A stretch of DNA of 64,000 nucleotides from Liolophura sinensis (Eukaryota; Mollusca; Polyplacophora; Chitonida; Chitonidae), in assembly GCF_032854445.1 (NCBI RefSeq), contig NC_088302.1:806001-870000 (forward strand). The letters are read 5' to 3'. The translations under genes and the position numbers were made by a program. Each line of letters begins with the position of its first letter. Within the stretch, counting starts at the first letter, position 1. The notes beneath the pieces are model-generated. The model did not search any database, was not told the origin of the DNA, and saw only the letters and a list, made by a program, of their open reading frames with translations. This document shows positions 54,901-63,308 of the stretch, piece after piece.

Positions 54901-57900
54901 CCAGTGTATGGTGGGGAAGAGTGTGAACAGGCTGAGTACAGCACAGAACACTTAACGTCATGACATGTCTGTGAATGTCAACCAGTGTATGGCGGGGAGG
55001 AGTGTGAATAGGGTGAGTACAGCACAGAACACTTAACGTCATGTCATGTCAGTGTGAATGTCGACCAGTGTTTGGCGGGAAATAGTGTGAACAGGGTGAG
55101 TACAGCATGGGACCCTTAACGTCATGACATGTCTGTGAATGTCAACCAGTGTATGGCGGGGAGGAGTGTGAACAGGATGAGTACAGCACAGAACACTTAA
55201 CGTCATGACATGTCTGTGAATGTCGAGCAGTGTTTGGCGGGGAGGAGTGTGAACAGTGTGAGTACAGCACAGAACACTTAACGTAATGACATGTCCATTA
55301 ACGTCAACCAGTGTATGGTGGGGAAGAGTGTGAACAGTGTGAGTACAGCACAGAACCCTTAACGTCATGACACGTCTGTGAATGTCAACCAGTGTTTGGC
55401 GGGGAGGAGTGTGAACAGTGTGAGTACAGCACAGAACACTTAACGTAATGACATGTCCATTAACATCAACCAGTGTTTGGCGGGGAGGAGTGTGAACAGG
55501 GTGAACTAGAACCGTTAGAATCTAACCCTAAATGAGGTAAACTGAGCCAGATTTGTTAACCATCAGACTGGTGGTAGCAGACTGAGACTTTCGTTGCATT
55601 ATCTGGTGGTTACCACTTGATACTTGCTCAGTTACATCTTGATATTTTCTCAGTTACAGCTTGATACTTTCTCAGTTACAGCTTGATGCTTGCTCAGTTA
55701 CAGCTTGATGCTTTCTTAGTTACAGCTTGATATTTGCACATTTACAGCTTGATACTTGCTCAGTTACAGCTTGATACTTTGTCAGTTACAGCTTAATGTT
55801 TGCTCAGTTACATCTTGATACTTGCTCAATTACAGCTTGATACTTGCTCAGTTACAGCTTGAGTCTTTCTCAGTTACGGCTTGATGGTTGTTTAGTTACA
55901 GCTTGATGCTTGGTCAGTTACAGCTTAATGCTTGCTCAATTACAGCTTAATGCTTGCTCAGTTACATCTTGATACTTGCTTAATTACAGCTGGATACTTG
56001 CACAGTTACAACTTGATACTTGCTCAGCTACAGTTTGATACTTGCACAGTTACAACGTAATGCTTGCTCAGTTACAGCTTGATACTTGCTCAGTTACAGT
56101 TTGATGCTTGCTCAATTACAGCTTGATGCTTGCTCAGTGGCAGCTTGATACCTGCTCAATTACAGCCTGATGTTTGCTCAGTTACAGCCTGATGCTTGCT
56201 CGGTTACAGCTTGATACTTGCTCAGTTACAGCTTGATACTTGCTCAATTACCGCTTGATACTTGCTCAGTTACAGCTTGAGTCTTTCTCAGTTACGGCTT
56301 GATGCTTGCTCAGTTACAGTTTGATGCTTGCTCAATTACAGCTTGATGCTTGCTCAGTGGCAGCTTGATACCTGCTCAATTACAGCCTGATGTTTGCTCA
56401 GTTACAGCTTGATGCTTGCTCAGTTACAGCTTGATGTTTTCTCAGTTACAGCTTGATACTTGCTCAATTACAGTTTGATGTTTGCTCGGTTACAGCTTGA
56501 TACTTGCTCAGTTACAGCTTGATGCTTGCTCAGTTACAACTTGATGCTTGGTCAGTTCCAGCCTGATACTTGCTCAGTTACACCTTGATGCTTGGTCAGT
56601 TACAGCTTGATACTAGCTCAGTGACAGCTTGGTTTAGGTCGGTTGATAACCATTTATGTTTTACTGTAATCATGAATGCAAATTGGTGACTAATAAAAGA
56701 GTTCTACGTTGGAAGATACCAATCTGCTCCATTTGGTAACTGATTGGTTACCAAGTACTTACACTTTAATTTTCAACTTGATAAAACATGTAAACCAGTG
56801 TGTGACAGTCTATTTTATTGTATTTTGCAGTGTTTTGTCCCCCGGAAGACGCTTGGTTTTGCGGTTCCTCATGGCTCCAGTCTTCCTGTAGCGAGTACGC
56901 CAACGCCCCGTCCCTCTGCCCGTACCTATGTGGACTGTGTCCAGGTAATCAACTATCCTCTTCCTCTCAACAACCCGTCCCTCTGTCCTGTGTGGACAGT
57001 GTCCAGGTAATCAACTATCCTCTTCCTCTCAACAACCCGTCTCTCTGTCCTGCGTGGACAGTGTCCAGGTAATCAACTCTCCTCTTCTCCCGTCCCTCTG
57101 TCCGTATTTATGTGTACTGTGTCCAGGTAATCATCTCTTCTCTTCCTCTCAACAACCCGTCCCTCTGCCCGTACCTATGTGGACTTTGTCCAGGTAATCA
57201 GCTCTCCTCTTCCCCTCAACGCCCCGTCCCTCTGCCCGTACCTGTGTGGACTGTGCCCAGGTAATCAGCTCTCCTCTTCCTCTCAACGTCCCGTCCCTCT
57301 GTCCTGTGTGGACACTGTCCAGGTAATCAACTCTCCTCTTCCTCCCAACGCCCCATCCGTCTGTCCTTACCTGTGCGGACTGTGTGTCCAGGTAATCAGT
57401 ATGTTTCACCGTCGTCGTTACATAAACTTTGGTCCTTTTTTCCTTTTTATGTCAGCCTTCTTTGACAGGATGTCTCAGTGAGTCAGTTTTAAGGCTGTCA
57501 CAATAAAAACCTGGTTGACAACAAACGTAATGTTGAAAAACGATAATTAATCCAAATTAGTATACAAGCCGTCAGTCGACATTCTTTGGCTGTGTTAAGT
57601 AGTAAATTTTTAATACACATAGTAACCATAAATTAAACAGGGTTTAATTTGGGATTCTAGTCTTGTGTGTGGTCACTACAAGAGCAACTGACAGGTGTGT
57701 AGATGGGACGTTTCTTGTACATATAACCTCAGATACCTTCACACAATACGGTAAGATCAGCAATTGTGGATTTGCCCTTGGCAGTGCTTGACTATATATG
57801 TCTGCAACAGCAGCATCTCAAATAGACCCATTTTAGGGAATACTAACTCAAGCCCATCTTACCTTATGCATAAGACTTTGAAATTAGTAACCTTGGTGCT

Positions 57901-60900
57901 TCTCTGGCATTGTACTGAGAATAATTGGATGAGACAAGAACTGGTCAGCAGCTAGGTTATGTCTAACATGTTCAAGTATATCCATAAGAACAATTTTTGT
58001 CTCATGTATTCGGCATCACGTTCCATACATAATGCATTGAACGTGCCTGCGAAAGGGTGATCGTCATAAGACAGAAACATTCCGCAAGTCTTTAAACTTT
58101 GTAATTCTTCATTCTGTTTAACAGTGAATGGTTCAGACGCCAACTTCACCACAACAGCTGATGTGGCGTCAACGGAACTCGCTCCGGATGTTATGTCATC
58201 TATAGAAGTCAGTTCGGCAGAAGTTACAAAATCTATGACTTCATTACCTACAACCTTCAGAAGCACGTTGCCAACATCAGACACAAAGTCCACACAGACA
58301 ACAACATCAACACCTATAGTCGAAACAACGCTAGTTATCACAACAACAACAACAGAAGAGACAACAACAACGATACAGCTTCCTGTGACGACATCCTCGC
58401 AAACTGCGTCGACGGTAGCCATCACGGACGCGATGTCTGTAGGTTCAACATTATCAGAGGCGCCATCAGAAACTGTCATATCTGGAACTACGTCGACACT
58501 GGAGGACAAAGGTACGATGTCTAAAACAACACCACCACCAGGTGAGCTTTATACGCCTGTTTTCACCAAATGAATGCACGTGATCTCTTACACATGCTCG
58601 TACCACTTTGTTTAATCTTGGATCATATACTTTTTCGACAAAGGTAACGGAAATTAAAAACAGACCTAAGGAAATGAAATGTCACAAAAGCGATGGATTC
58701 ATTGGCGGAGCTAAATAGGTTCAGTTCAACTTGCACTGCAAGTAGCCTACACCAGTGTGCTCGTTTGTTCTTCTCAGGTGTTACTTGTCACAAAGAAATA
58801 CCTTTCGGTTTGTTACCCAGTAATTTTAAATACTCTTTCAGATTCAACAAACCCCACGGCAACTGTTTCGCCAGGTATTCCAGAAGTGACGGCTACAAAA
58901 TCAACAGCACAGCCAATTATCACTACCACCGAGAGAGAGGTGACGATTTGCCACTATTCCGGGAAGAAACATGACTCGGGTACTGTGTGTAGCCCTTTAC
59001 GTCGAGATGGAGATTGAAGAATTCGCAGGAATGGGAAATATTAGCATCATACTGATAAAATGTTACAAACGTTTTACCTAACTGACATGGTTTGGTGTGG
59101 CAAAATCTTTCTGAAACTGTCTTTTTATCATAAATATTTCTCACCCACCATCAATGGCGTTTTGGTAAAAAATTTTTTCTGAAGTCCAACATTCCTGCCC
59201 AATCATGTCGCGTGTCCCAGTGTGACGTCATTGCCGGAAGTTCGTCACTGGCCATGCGCGTTGTGGAATGTTTCCCTAGTCCAAGCTCTTTCATCTTTAA
59301 CGTGATCTCACATTTAAGCTTAATGCATAAAATAAATAAATCGTACATAAATAATTTTACGTTCAGGATATCCCCACATTCATCAGAGATGTATATTGTG
59401 TTTCTAAACCAGACACGTGTTTGGGGTTCGGGACCTGGGGTCAGGATCGTGGAGATTGCTTATCACGTGGTGGACCGTGGGGGTGCGAACAGTGTGTTGC
59501 AGACCCGGAGTTTGCCAGGGGATTCTGCCCTGTGATGTGCGGAATCTGTGATCGTGAGTATCAAGCCACGGAAGGTCTTTGGGAACAGGGTTGGCTTACT
59601 GGTGTCCAGCAAAGATCGAAGTTTCGGGGTGTTGTTCAACAAAGCGATCGTAACTACGAAAGGCAACGTATATGTATCGTAACAACCATAGGCCCGCTAG
59701 TTACAATAAACAACCAACAATCAGCCATCCAATGGGGGCTGTGTGGCCGATGTGGTTAGCGCGCCAGCTTGGCGCAATGACACAGGAACCTCTCACCAAT
59801 GCGGTCGCTTTGAGTTCAAGTCCAGTTCATGCTTTCTTCCTCTCCGGCCGTACGTCGGAAGGCCTGTTAGCATTCTTGGGATGGTCGTGGGTGTTCTCAT
59901 GGCTCTGCAGAGTTTCCTCACAACATAATGCTGGCCGTCGTCGCATAAGTGAGACATTCTAGAGCTCGGAGAAAATACGAATCAAATAGATAAATAAATA
60001 AATCATACAATCAACAAGGCCTGCAATCAGTCACACAATCAACACCACTTACAATCAGTTGTACAATCAACGCGGCTTAAAATCAGTCGTAGGGCCTACA
60101 ATCAGTAATACAATTAACACGGCTTACAATCAGCCATACGTCTTACAATCAGTTATACAATCAACTCGGGTTACAACCAGTCTTATGGCTTACAATCAGT
60201 TGTACAATCAGCATGGGTTACAATCAATCATACGGCTTAAAATCCGTTATACAATCAGCACGGCTTACAATAAAGCATACGGCTTACAATCAGTTGTACA
60301 ATCAACACGGCTTTCAATCAATCATACAGGCTTACAATCCGTTAACACAACTTACAATTAACCATACGGCCTACAGTCAGTTATACAATCAACACGGGCT
60401 ACCACCAATCATACGGCTTACAATCCGTTATACAATCGAAACAATTTACAACCAATCATACGGCTTATACAATCAACACGAGTTACAATTAATCAGACAA
60501 TCAACAAGGTCTACAGTCAAATATTTTGTGAGAAATGAATCCAGATTTGCTTATCTCTCCCTATTGGAACATGCTGCAAGATTAAGACCTAGGAACTTCT
60601 GGGGTCGTAGTGTGCGTGTTGTATTTTTTGTTGCAGCTATGTCAAAAATCTTGTGGAATACAACTCAGTTATCCTAAAGATGTAACTGATGTTATTGTAG
60701 CCCAGTGTGACGGGTTGATGTGCGAACATGGCGGCACGCTGAACATAGACGAATGTGAGTGTATCTGCCCGAGGTATTTTAGCGGAGACCGATGTCAGAC
60801 AGGTATGTAAAACATTATCATAACGGCATACAGACTAGAATCGCTTATCACACTTACACTGTGTGCACGGGTTTTCTTAGATGAAATAACTGTAATGTCT

Positions 60901-63308
60901 ATTGATGGGTTAGGTGTAGACGAAGCTGACAAATGTGTAAGTTGTGAACCTGTTTTTGTATTCACATGAATTATTACAACCAATTATACGGCTTACAATC
61001 AGTTGTACAATCAGCATGGGTTACAACCAGTCTTACGGCTTACAATCAGTTGTACAATCAGCATGGGTTACAATCAATCATACGGCTTAAAATCGTTAAA
61101 TACATTCATGTGACCTGCCTTAGAAAAGGGGTGTAAATATATTCCGGTTCAGACGCAGACTCTGATAATAATGTCGTGGGTTCGAATCCAGCTGTCACGT
61201 CGTTTTTACAAACTCAGCGTACTTTCTCATACATTCTCTCTTTGTCTAATCTCGGAAGGTATATTAAATACATAAGTGCTTTATCGATGGGGAGGGTAAA
61301 TAGTAACTAAAGTCATAAATCTAATGACGTGCCTTTGAAGTAAAGCACTTGTTGAGGGAGAGATATAAATTCGTCTGCGCTACTGCGGTACATACAAATG
61401 CCGCTTTCGAATTGATGGACTTGCGGAATGCGGTTTCAGATTCCAGATCAACAGTCTCCGCAGGTGAGAAAAAAGTGACAACAACAAGAGCAGCACAAAC
61501 AACTACCCAGACAACAACACAGGCAACAACAGAGACAACAGTACAGGCAACACCCCAGACAGCAGCACAGGCAACAACCCAGACAACAGCAAAGGCAACA
61601 ACCGATATAATGACTACCATCACAGAAAGAGAGGTGACGATTTGTCCCTATGCCGGGGAGAAACATGACTCAGGTACTGTATGTAGTCGTTCACGCAATC
61701 AGTCATAATATCAGTATTGATCCCATACTGATGGTATTTACTATAATTGCATCTGTTTGACTTGGACTGGTGAGCTATAAACATTAAGTTTACAAACTTA
61801 AGCCCAATGAGGTAGCTTGTTCCAACCTAGCGTTTATTTCCGGAAGTTTGTGGGTTGTCTTGTGCTTGGAGGTTTGCCCGGTCCACGCTCCAAAACATGA
61901 AGTCCATCATAGGAATAAAATCCACTTCGGCACATCGTAAAACATGAAAAGATAAATACATGAATAAAGATAAGCAGATTCACTTTCAGAATACCCCCGC
62001 ATTTATCAGAGATGTATACTGTATTTTCCAAACCAGACACGTGTTTGGGGTTCGGGACCTGGGGTCAGGATCGTGGAGACTGCTTATCACGTGGTGGCCC
62101 GTGGGGGTGCGAACAGTGTGCTGCAGACCCGGAGTTTGCCCGAGGCTTCTGTCCTGTTATGTGTGGAATCTGTGATCGTGAGTCTCGGGACCCGATTGTT
62201 CATTTGTGTATTACCTAATAAACGTCTTAAATTACATTATAGATGAAATATTTTATCGGAACTCAGCAGCCAGTGCGTTTGTCCAACGCCTAAGTGTAAC
62301 AAGTGTAGATTTAGTTCATGTTTAAATGTAAAGCTCTTTGTTCATAGTGGTACTGGTAGTTTAAACATGTAACTGATGTCATTGTAGCCCAGTGTGACGG
62401 GTTGATGTGCGAACATGGCGGGACGCTGAACATAGACGAGTGTGAGTGTATCTGCCCGAGGTATTTTAGCGGAGACCGATGTCAGACAGGTATATACAAC
62501 ATTATCATAACCCGTTCGGACTAAACTAACGGTTACCACTCCGATACTGTGTATTGGGGTTTACCGGAAATTACTTAGATCGATGTACCTGGAAGCACAT
62601 TGTACACAATGACGTGAGCGTTTTCTAACATTTTACACCGACGATAAAGTCCAAATATTCGGGGTATTCTTTTCTTAGCGGGGTATGAAGCCTTACTGTT
62701 CGGACATGAGGTTAAGTGTTCAAAGACTCTCCCCGTTGAACCGTGCACAGCTCTCATTTTCATAGCAAAGGCTCCCTTTAACGTTCTTACACAGGAAGAT
62801 CTTCCACCAACGTGCGGATATCCTCCCACCATTATGCTGACCGTCCTACAATATGTGAAATATAAGTACGACGTAAAGCACCAATCAAATAAATAAATAA
62901 ATAAGTAAATATCGAATCAAATAAAGAAAAAAAGTTGTCACTGGAGGAAATGTTTACCTCCAACAGCCACATTATCAGGTGATCTCTGGTCACGGGCGGT
63001 TTTACAGAAAGAGGATGCTTTCTCACTTTGTTTGATCTGGAAAAGCATGCTAATTTAAGTTTCAAATCTGAATTTTTTGCTTGACATAATACGGAAGAAA
63101 AGCACAAGAGTCATCACGACACATAAATATCATCCGGTTTTCGATTAAGTGATCTGGAATGCGGTTTCAGACACAAGAGCCACTATTTCGTCAGGTATTC
63201 CAGAAGTGACCACTATAACAACAGCCCAGACAACAACCCAGGCAAGGGCTACAACCATCGCGAGAGAGGTGACGATTTGCCCCTATTCCGGGGAGAAACT
63301 TGACACAG
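39756..63308 (+). CDS. Gene 2: CAP/EGF/ShK paralogue with mucin-like and repeated modules (partial)
   Basis: Exons: 39756-39935, 40419-40503, 45393-45550, 51219-51319, 51659-51742 (one-base frameshift), 52895-52993, 56831-56944, 58125-58541, 58842-58979, 59413-59553, 60701-60802, 61440-61673, 62037-62177, 62388-62489, 63171-63308, then on past the window. Layout: CAP, hinge, EGF, ShK, a long Thr/Ser mucin-like exon, then modules of linker, long ShK-like and EGF. All module exons are symmetric phase 1-1, so modules can be added without breaking frame. The leader was not found and the C-terminus is outside. I infer an extracellular, heavily O-glycosylated protein. The hinge frameshift means it could be a pseudogene, a null allele, or contain a sequence error. 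Confidence 0.75.
40419..40503 (+). CDS. Gene 2 exon b, CAP helix
   Basis: Acceptor GTTTCCAG, donor CCCA then GTAAGT; 85 bases, same phases as gene 1. V-W-D-S-E-L-A-R-V-A-G-K-W-A-R-Q-C. Its 3' boundary is not amplified, unlike the gene 1 counterpart. Confidence 0.87.
40520..41450. repeat. 39-bp minisatellite, about 23 copies
   Basis: Units of TACGTCACAGCGTGTAACTT plus TGTACGTGTCTGACTGAAA. A minus open frame (159 codons) is a by-product of the period being a multiple of three. Confidence 0.9.
41500..42450. repeat. 59-bp minisatellite in a 177-bp higher-order repeat
   Basis: Three monomer types recur in fixed order. They are distinguished by CATATGCCGTACGTCCACAG, CATAAGCCGTACGTCTACAT and CATAAGGCGTACGTCTACAT, giving about five 177-bp superunits. 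The plus frame of 158 codons results from the period. Confidence 0.9.
42754..45392 (+). repeat. 115-bp array derived from the intron/exon c acceptor boundary
   Basis: About 23 copies. Each carries TCTCCATCTTTTCTTCACGC-AG followed by GTTACGGGTTAGCGATTGGA-CAGAAC, identical to the real acceptor and first 26 bases of the next exon, then a diverged continuation (ACTTTCTAGGGTGTGCG). The leftmost copy (42754-42790) is the most diverged (ATTATGGGTGTAGCG) and is followed by GTATGT. The real exon is the rightmost unit. Each decoy keeps a pyrimidine tract and AG. Confidence 0.93.
45393..45550 (+). CDS. Gene 2 exon c, CAP core
   Basis: Acceptor CTTCACGCAG, donor CACAG then GTGTGT; phase 1 in, phase 0 out. 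G-L-A-I-G-Q-N-A-A-W-G, the helix with N-I-W-Y-E-E-V, Y-R-F-G-E-N-P, and G-H-Y-T-Q. The CAP Glu is present. It is the last of about 24 acceptor copies. Confidence 0.9.
45590..45870. repeat. About 83-bp repeat, three diverged copies
   Basis: Units contain ACACAGGTAGTGC, ACAGTCACACCTGTCGAACT and TTATTCCTCATGTAC. The ACACAGGTNGTG part resembles the donor of exon c (ACACAGGTGTGTTCTC), so it may be another boundary-derived repeat, but the match is short. Confidence 0.65.
45900..50355. repeat. 67-bp satellite-like array, about 67 copies, two subfamilies
   Basis: Longest array in the window. The left subfamily (to about 48500) has GTAGAAGTTACATTGTCGGT and CCCATCTGCAATGTCCGTAT. The right subfamily has GTTGTAGATGTGGTATTGTC and TTCCAGTTGTGATGTGCGTA. 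The change is abrupt, with a few mixed units around 48480-48660. No coding signal. Confidence 0.93.
50443..50504 (+). ncRNA. Near-perfect 29-bp hairpin
   Basis: Left arm 50443-50471 and right arm 50476-50504 pair over 29 positions with one G/T wobble; the loop is AAAG. The core reads GCACATATGGCAAATGCCTG. It lies in the gene 2 intron just after the long satellite. It could be a small fold-back insertion or a transcribed hairpin; a 4-base loop is short for a typical microRNA precursor. RNA status is inference. Confidence 0.35.
51219..51319 (+). CDS. Gene 2 exon d, CAP signature exon
   Basis: Acceptor CTTTTTTCAG, donor CTGG then GTAAGG; phase 0 in, phase 2 out. L-V-Y-N-T-T-V-R-V-G-C-G-Y-A-K-C and F-Y-F-C-N-Y-A-P-G. 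The intron stretch 50505-51218 shows nothing else. Confidence 0.9.
51659..51742 (+). pseudogene. Gene 2 exon e, hinge exon with one-base insertion
   Basis: Acceptor TTTTTCAG, donor TGTC then GTAAGT. The exon is 84 bases against 83 in gene 1. It starts in the expected frame (S-D-Y-P-Y-I) and ends in a different one (N-G-T-Q-C-S-A-C-P-D-N-C-E-K-G-V-C). Alignment to gene 1 places one extra base at about 51690. Read as it stands it stops at TAG 51705-51707. Either the gene is broken, the allele is null, or the base is a sequence error. Confidence 0.8.
52135..52398 (-). mobile_element. Nearly full-length SINE in a gene 2 intron
   Basis: Same order as the 17924-18192 element: (ATTT) tail, core (GGCGGCCAGCATTATGGTGA), tRNA-like head ending in GAGCCACGGAGGCCC. 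It is flanked by imperfect repeats (CCTGTTTATTGTTT at left, CCTGTTCATTGCTT at right), a decayed target-site duplication, so the insertion is older. Confidence 0.88.
52895..52993 (+). CDS. Gene 2 exon f, first EGF-like domain
   Basis: Acceptor TGTTTTTCAG, donor CAGG then GTGAGT; symmetric phase 1-1, 99 bases. C-N-G-K-L-C-R-N-H-G-T-L-N...C-Q-C-E-C-Q-P-V-Y-G-G-E-E-C. Its 3' two-thirds and donor seeded the following array. Confidence 0.88.
52994..55510 (+). repeat. About 80-bp array derived from the EGF exon / donor boundary
   Basis: About 31 copies. Each carries ACTTAACGTCATGACATGTC, TGTGAATGTCAACCAGTGTA, TGGCGGGGAGGAGTGTGAAC and AGGGTGAGTACAGCA. This is the last 65 or so bases of the EGF exon plus its donor and about 12 intron bases. 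The GTGAGT donor is kept in most copies. TGTATGG/TGTTTGG and GAAGAG/GAGGAG variants are interleaved. Confidence 0.93.
55610..56640. repeat. 22-bp minisatellite, about 46 copies
   Basis: Unit CAGTTACAGCTTGATACTTG-CT with GATGCTTG and GATGTTTG variants. A block around 56085-56175 recurs at about 56305-56400, showing secondary duplication. Confidence 0.9.
56831..56944 (+). CDS. Gene 2 exon g, first ShK-like domain
   Basis: Acceptor TATTTTGCAG, donor CCAG then GTAATC; symmetric phase 1-1, 114 bases as in gene 1. V-F-C-P-P-E-D-A-W-F-C ... S-L-C-P-Y-L-C-G-L-C-P, six Cys. Confidence 0.87.
56945..57400 (+). repeat. About 60-68-bp array derived from the ShK exon / donor boundary
   Basis: Seven further copies of the exon end and donor: CCCGTCCCTCTGCCCGTACC, TATGTGGACTGTGTCCAG, GTAATCAACTCTCCTCTTCC. 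Each unit therefore has a pyrimidine-rich run before CAG and GTAATC directly after. Short deletions (CTGTCCTGTGTGGACAGTGT) vary the length. The following 57401-58124 shows no gene. Confidence 0.9.
58125..58541 (+). CDS. Gene 2 exon h, mucin-like Thr/Ser domain
   Basis: Acceptor TGTTTAACAG, donor CCAG then GTGAGC; symmetric phase 1-1. About 139 residues, no Cys, very rich in Thr and Ser with Pro (T-T-T-S-T-P-I-V-E-T-T, T-T-T-T-T-E-E-T-T-T-T). Such segments are usually O-glycosylated stalks. Gene 1 has no exon of this kind; its only comparable region is the short linker of exon 10. Confidence 0.87.
58842..58979 (+). CDS. Gene 2 exon i, linker of module 1
   Basis: Acceptor CTCTTTCAG, donor TCGG then GTACTG; phase 1-1, 138 bases. 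Thr-rich start, then T-E-R-E-V-T-I-C-H-Y-S-G-K-K-H-D-S-G. The linker ends with the single Cys presumed to pair with the next exon. Confidence 0.85.
59413..59553 (+). CDS. Gene 2 exon j, long ShK-like domain of module 1
   Basis: Acceptor CTAAACCAG, donor GATC then GTGAGT; phase 1-1, 141 bases. D-T-C-L-G-F-G-T-W-G-Q-D-R-G-D-C ... G-F-C-P-V-M-C-G-I-C-D, seven Cys. Nearly identical to the exon at 62037 (one V/A replacement seen). Confidence 0.87.
59733..59995 (+). mobile_element. SINE, plus orientation, in a gene 2 intron
   Basis: tRNA-like head first (GGCCGATGTGGTTAGCGCGC, B box GAGTTCAAGTC), then core (ACATAATGCTGGCCGTCGTC), then (AAAT)n tail. Full length but diverged. Confidence 0.85.
59996..60515. 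repeat. Minisatellite of about 25-30 bp
   Basis: Irregular units of CTTACAATCAGTTGTACAAT-CAACACGG and CTTACAATCAATCATACGG, about 18-20 copies directly after a SINE tail. Confidence 0.85.
60701..60802 (+). CDS. Gene 2 exon k, EGF-like domain of module 1
   Basis: Acceptor TTATTGTAG, donor ACAG then GTATGT; phase 1-1, 102 bases. Q-C-D-G-L-M-C-E-H-G-G-T-L-N-I-D-E-C-E-C-I-C-P ... G-D-R-C. The protein is identical to the module 2 exon at 62388, with only silent base differences seen. Confidence 0.88.
60960..61100. repeat. Short second block of the 59996-60515 repeat
   Basis: TACGGCTTACAATCAGTTGT-ACAATCAGCATGGG repeats as in the earlier array, on the other side of the EGF exon. This suggests one array split or copied around the exon. 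Confidence 0.8.
61440..61673 (+). CDS. Gene 2 exon l, linker of module 2
   Basis: Acceptor GCGGTTTCAG, donor TCAG then GTACTG; phase 1-1, 234 bases. Expanded by Thr/Gln/Ala repeats (T-T-Q-T-T-T-Q-A-T-T), then T-E-R-E-V-T-I-C-P-Y-A-G-E-K-H-D-S-G. The extra length relative to 138 bases is simple codon-repeat growth. Confidence 0.86.
62037..62177 (+). CDS. Gene 2 exon m, long ShK-like domain of module 2
   Basis: Acceptor CCAAACCAG, donor GATC then GTGAGT; phase 1-1, 141 bases, nearly identical to 59413-59553. The upstream intron flank (TCAGAGATGTATA and on) is also shared, so the copied block includes intron. Confidence 0.88.
62388..62489 (+). CDS. Gene 2 exon n, EGF-like domain of module 2
   Basis: Acceptor TCATTGTAG, donor ACAG then GTATAT; phase 1-1, 102 bases. 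Same protein sequence as module 1. Confidence 0.88.
62775..62925 (+). mobile_element. Truncated SINE, plus orientation
   Basis: ATATCCTCCCACCATTATGC followed by GTACGACGTAAAGCACCAAT and an (AAAT)n tail. The tRNA-like head is missing or unrecognisable. Confidence 0.75.
63171..63308 (+). CDS. Gene 2 exon o, linker of module 3
   Basis: Acceptor GCGGTTTCAG, donor ACAG then GTACTG; phase 1-1, 138 bases. Thr-rich, then A-R-E-V-T-I-C-P-Y-S-G-E-K-L-D-T-G. If not spliced, the frame would close after about 20 codons. The next ShK-like exon would lie beyond the window. Confidence 0.85.

Noticed and set aside
57952-58509. A 185-codon minus-strand frame
   Set aside because: Shadow of the Thr/Ser-rich exon h; the plus strand has correct splice sites and phases.
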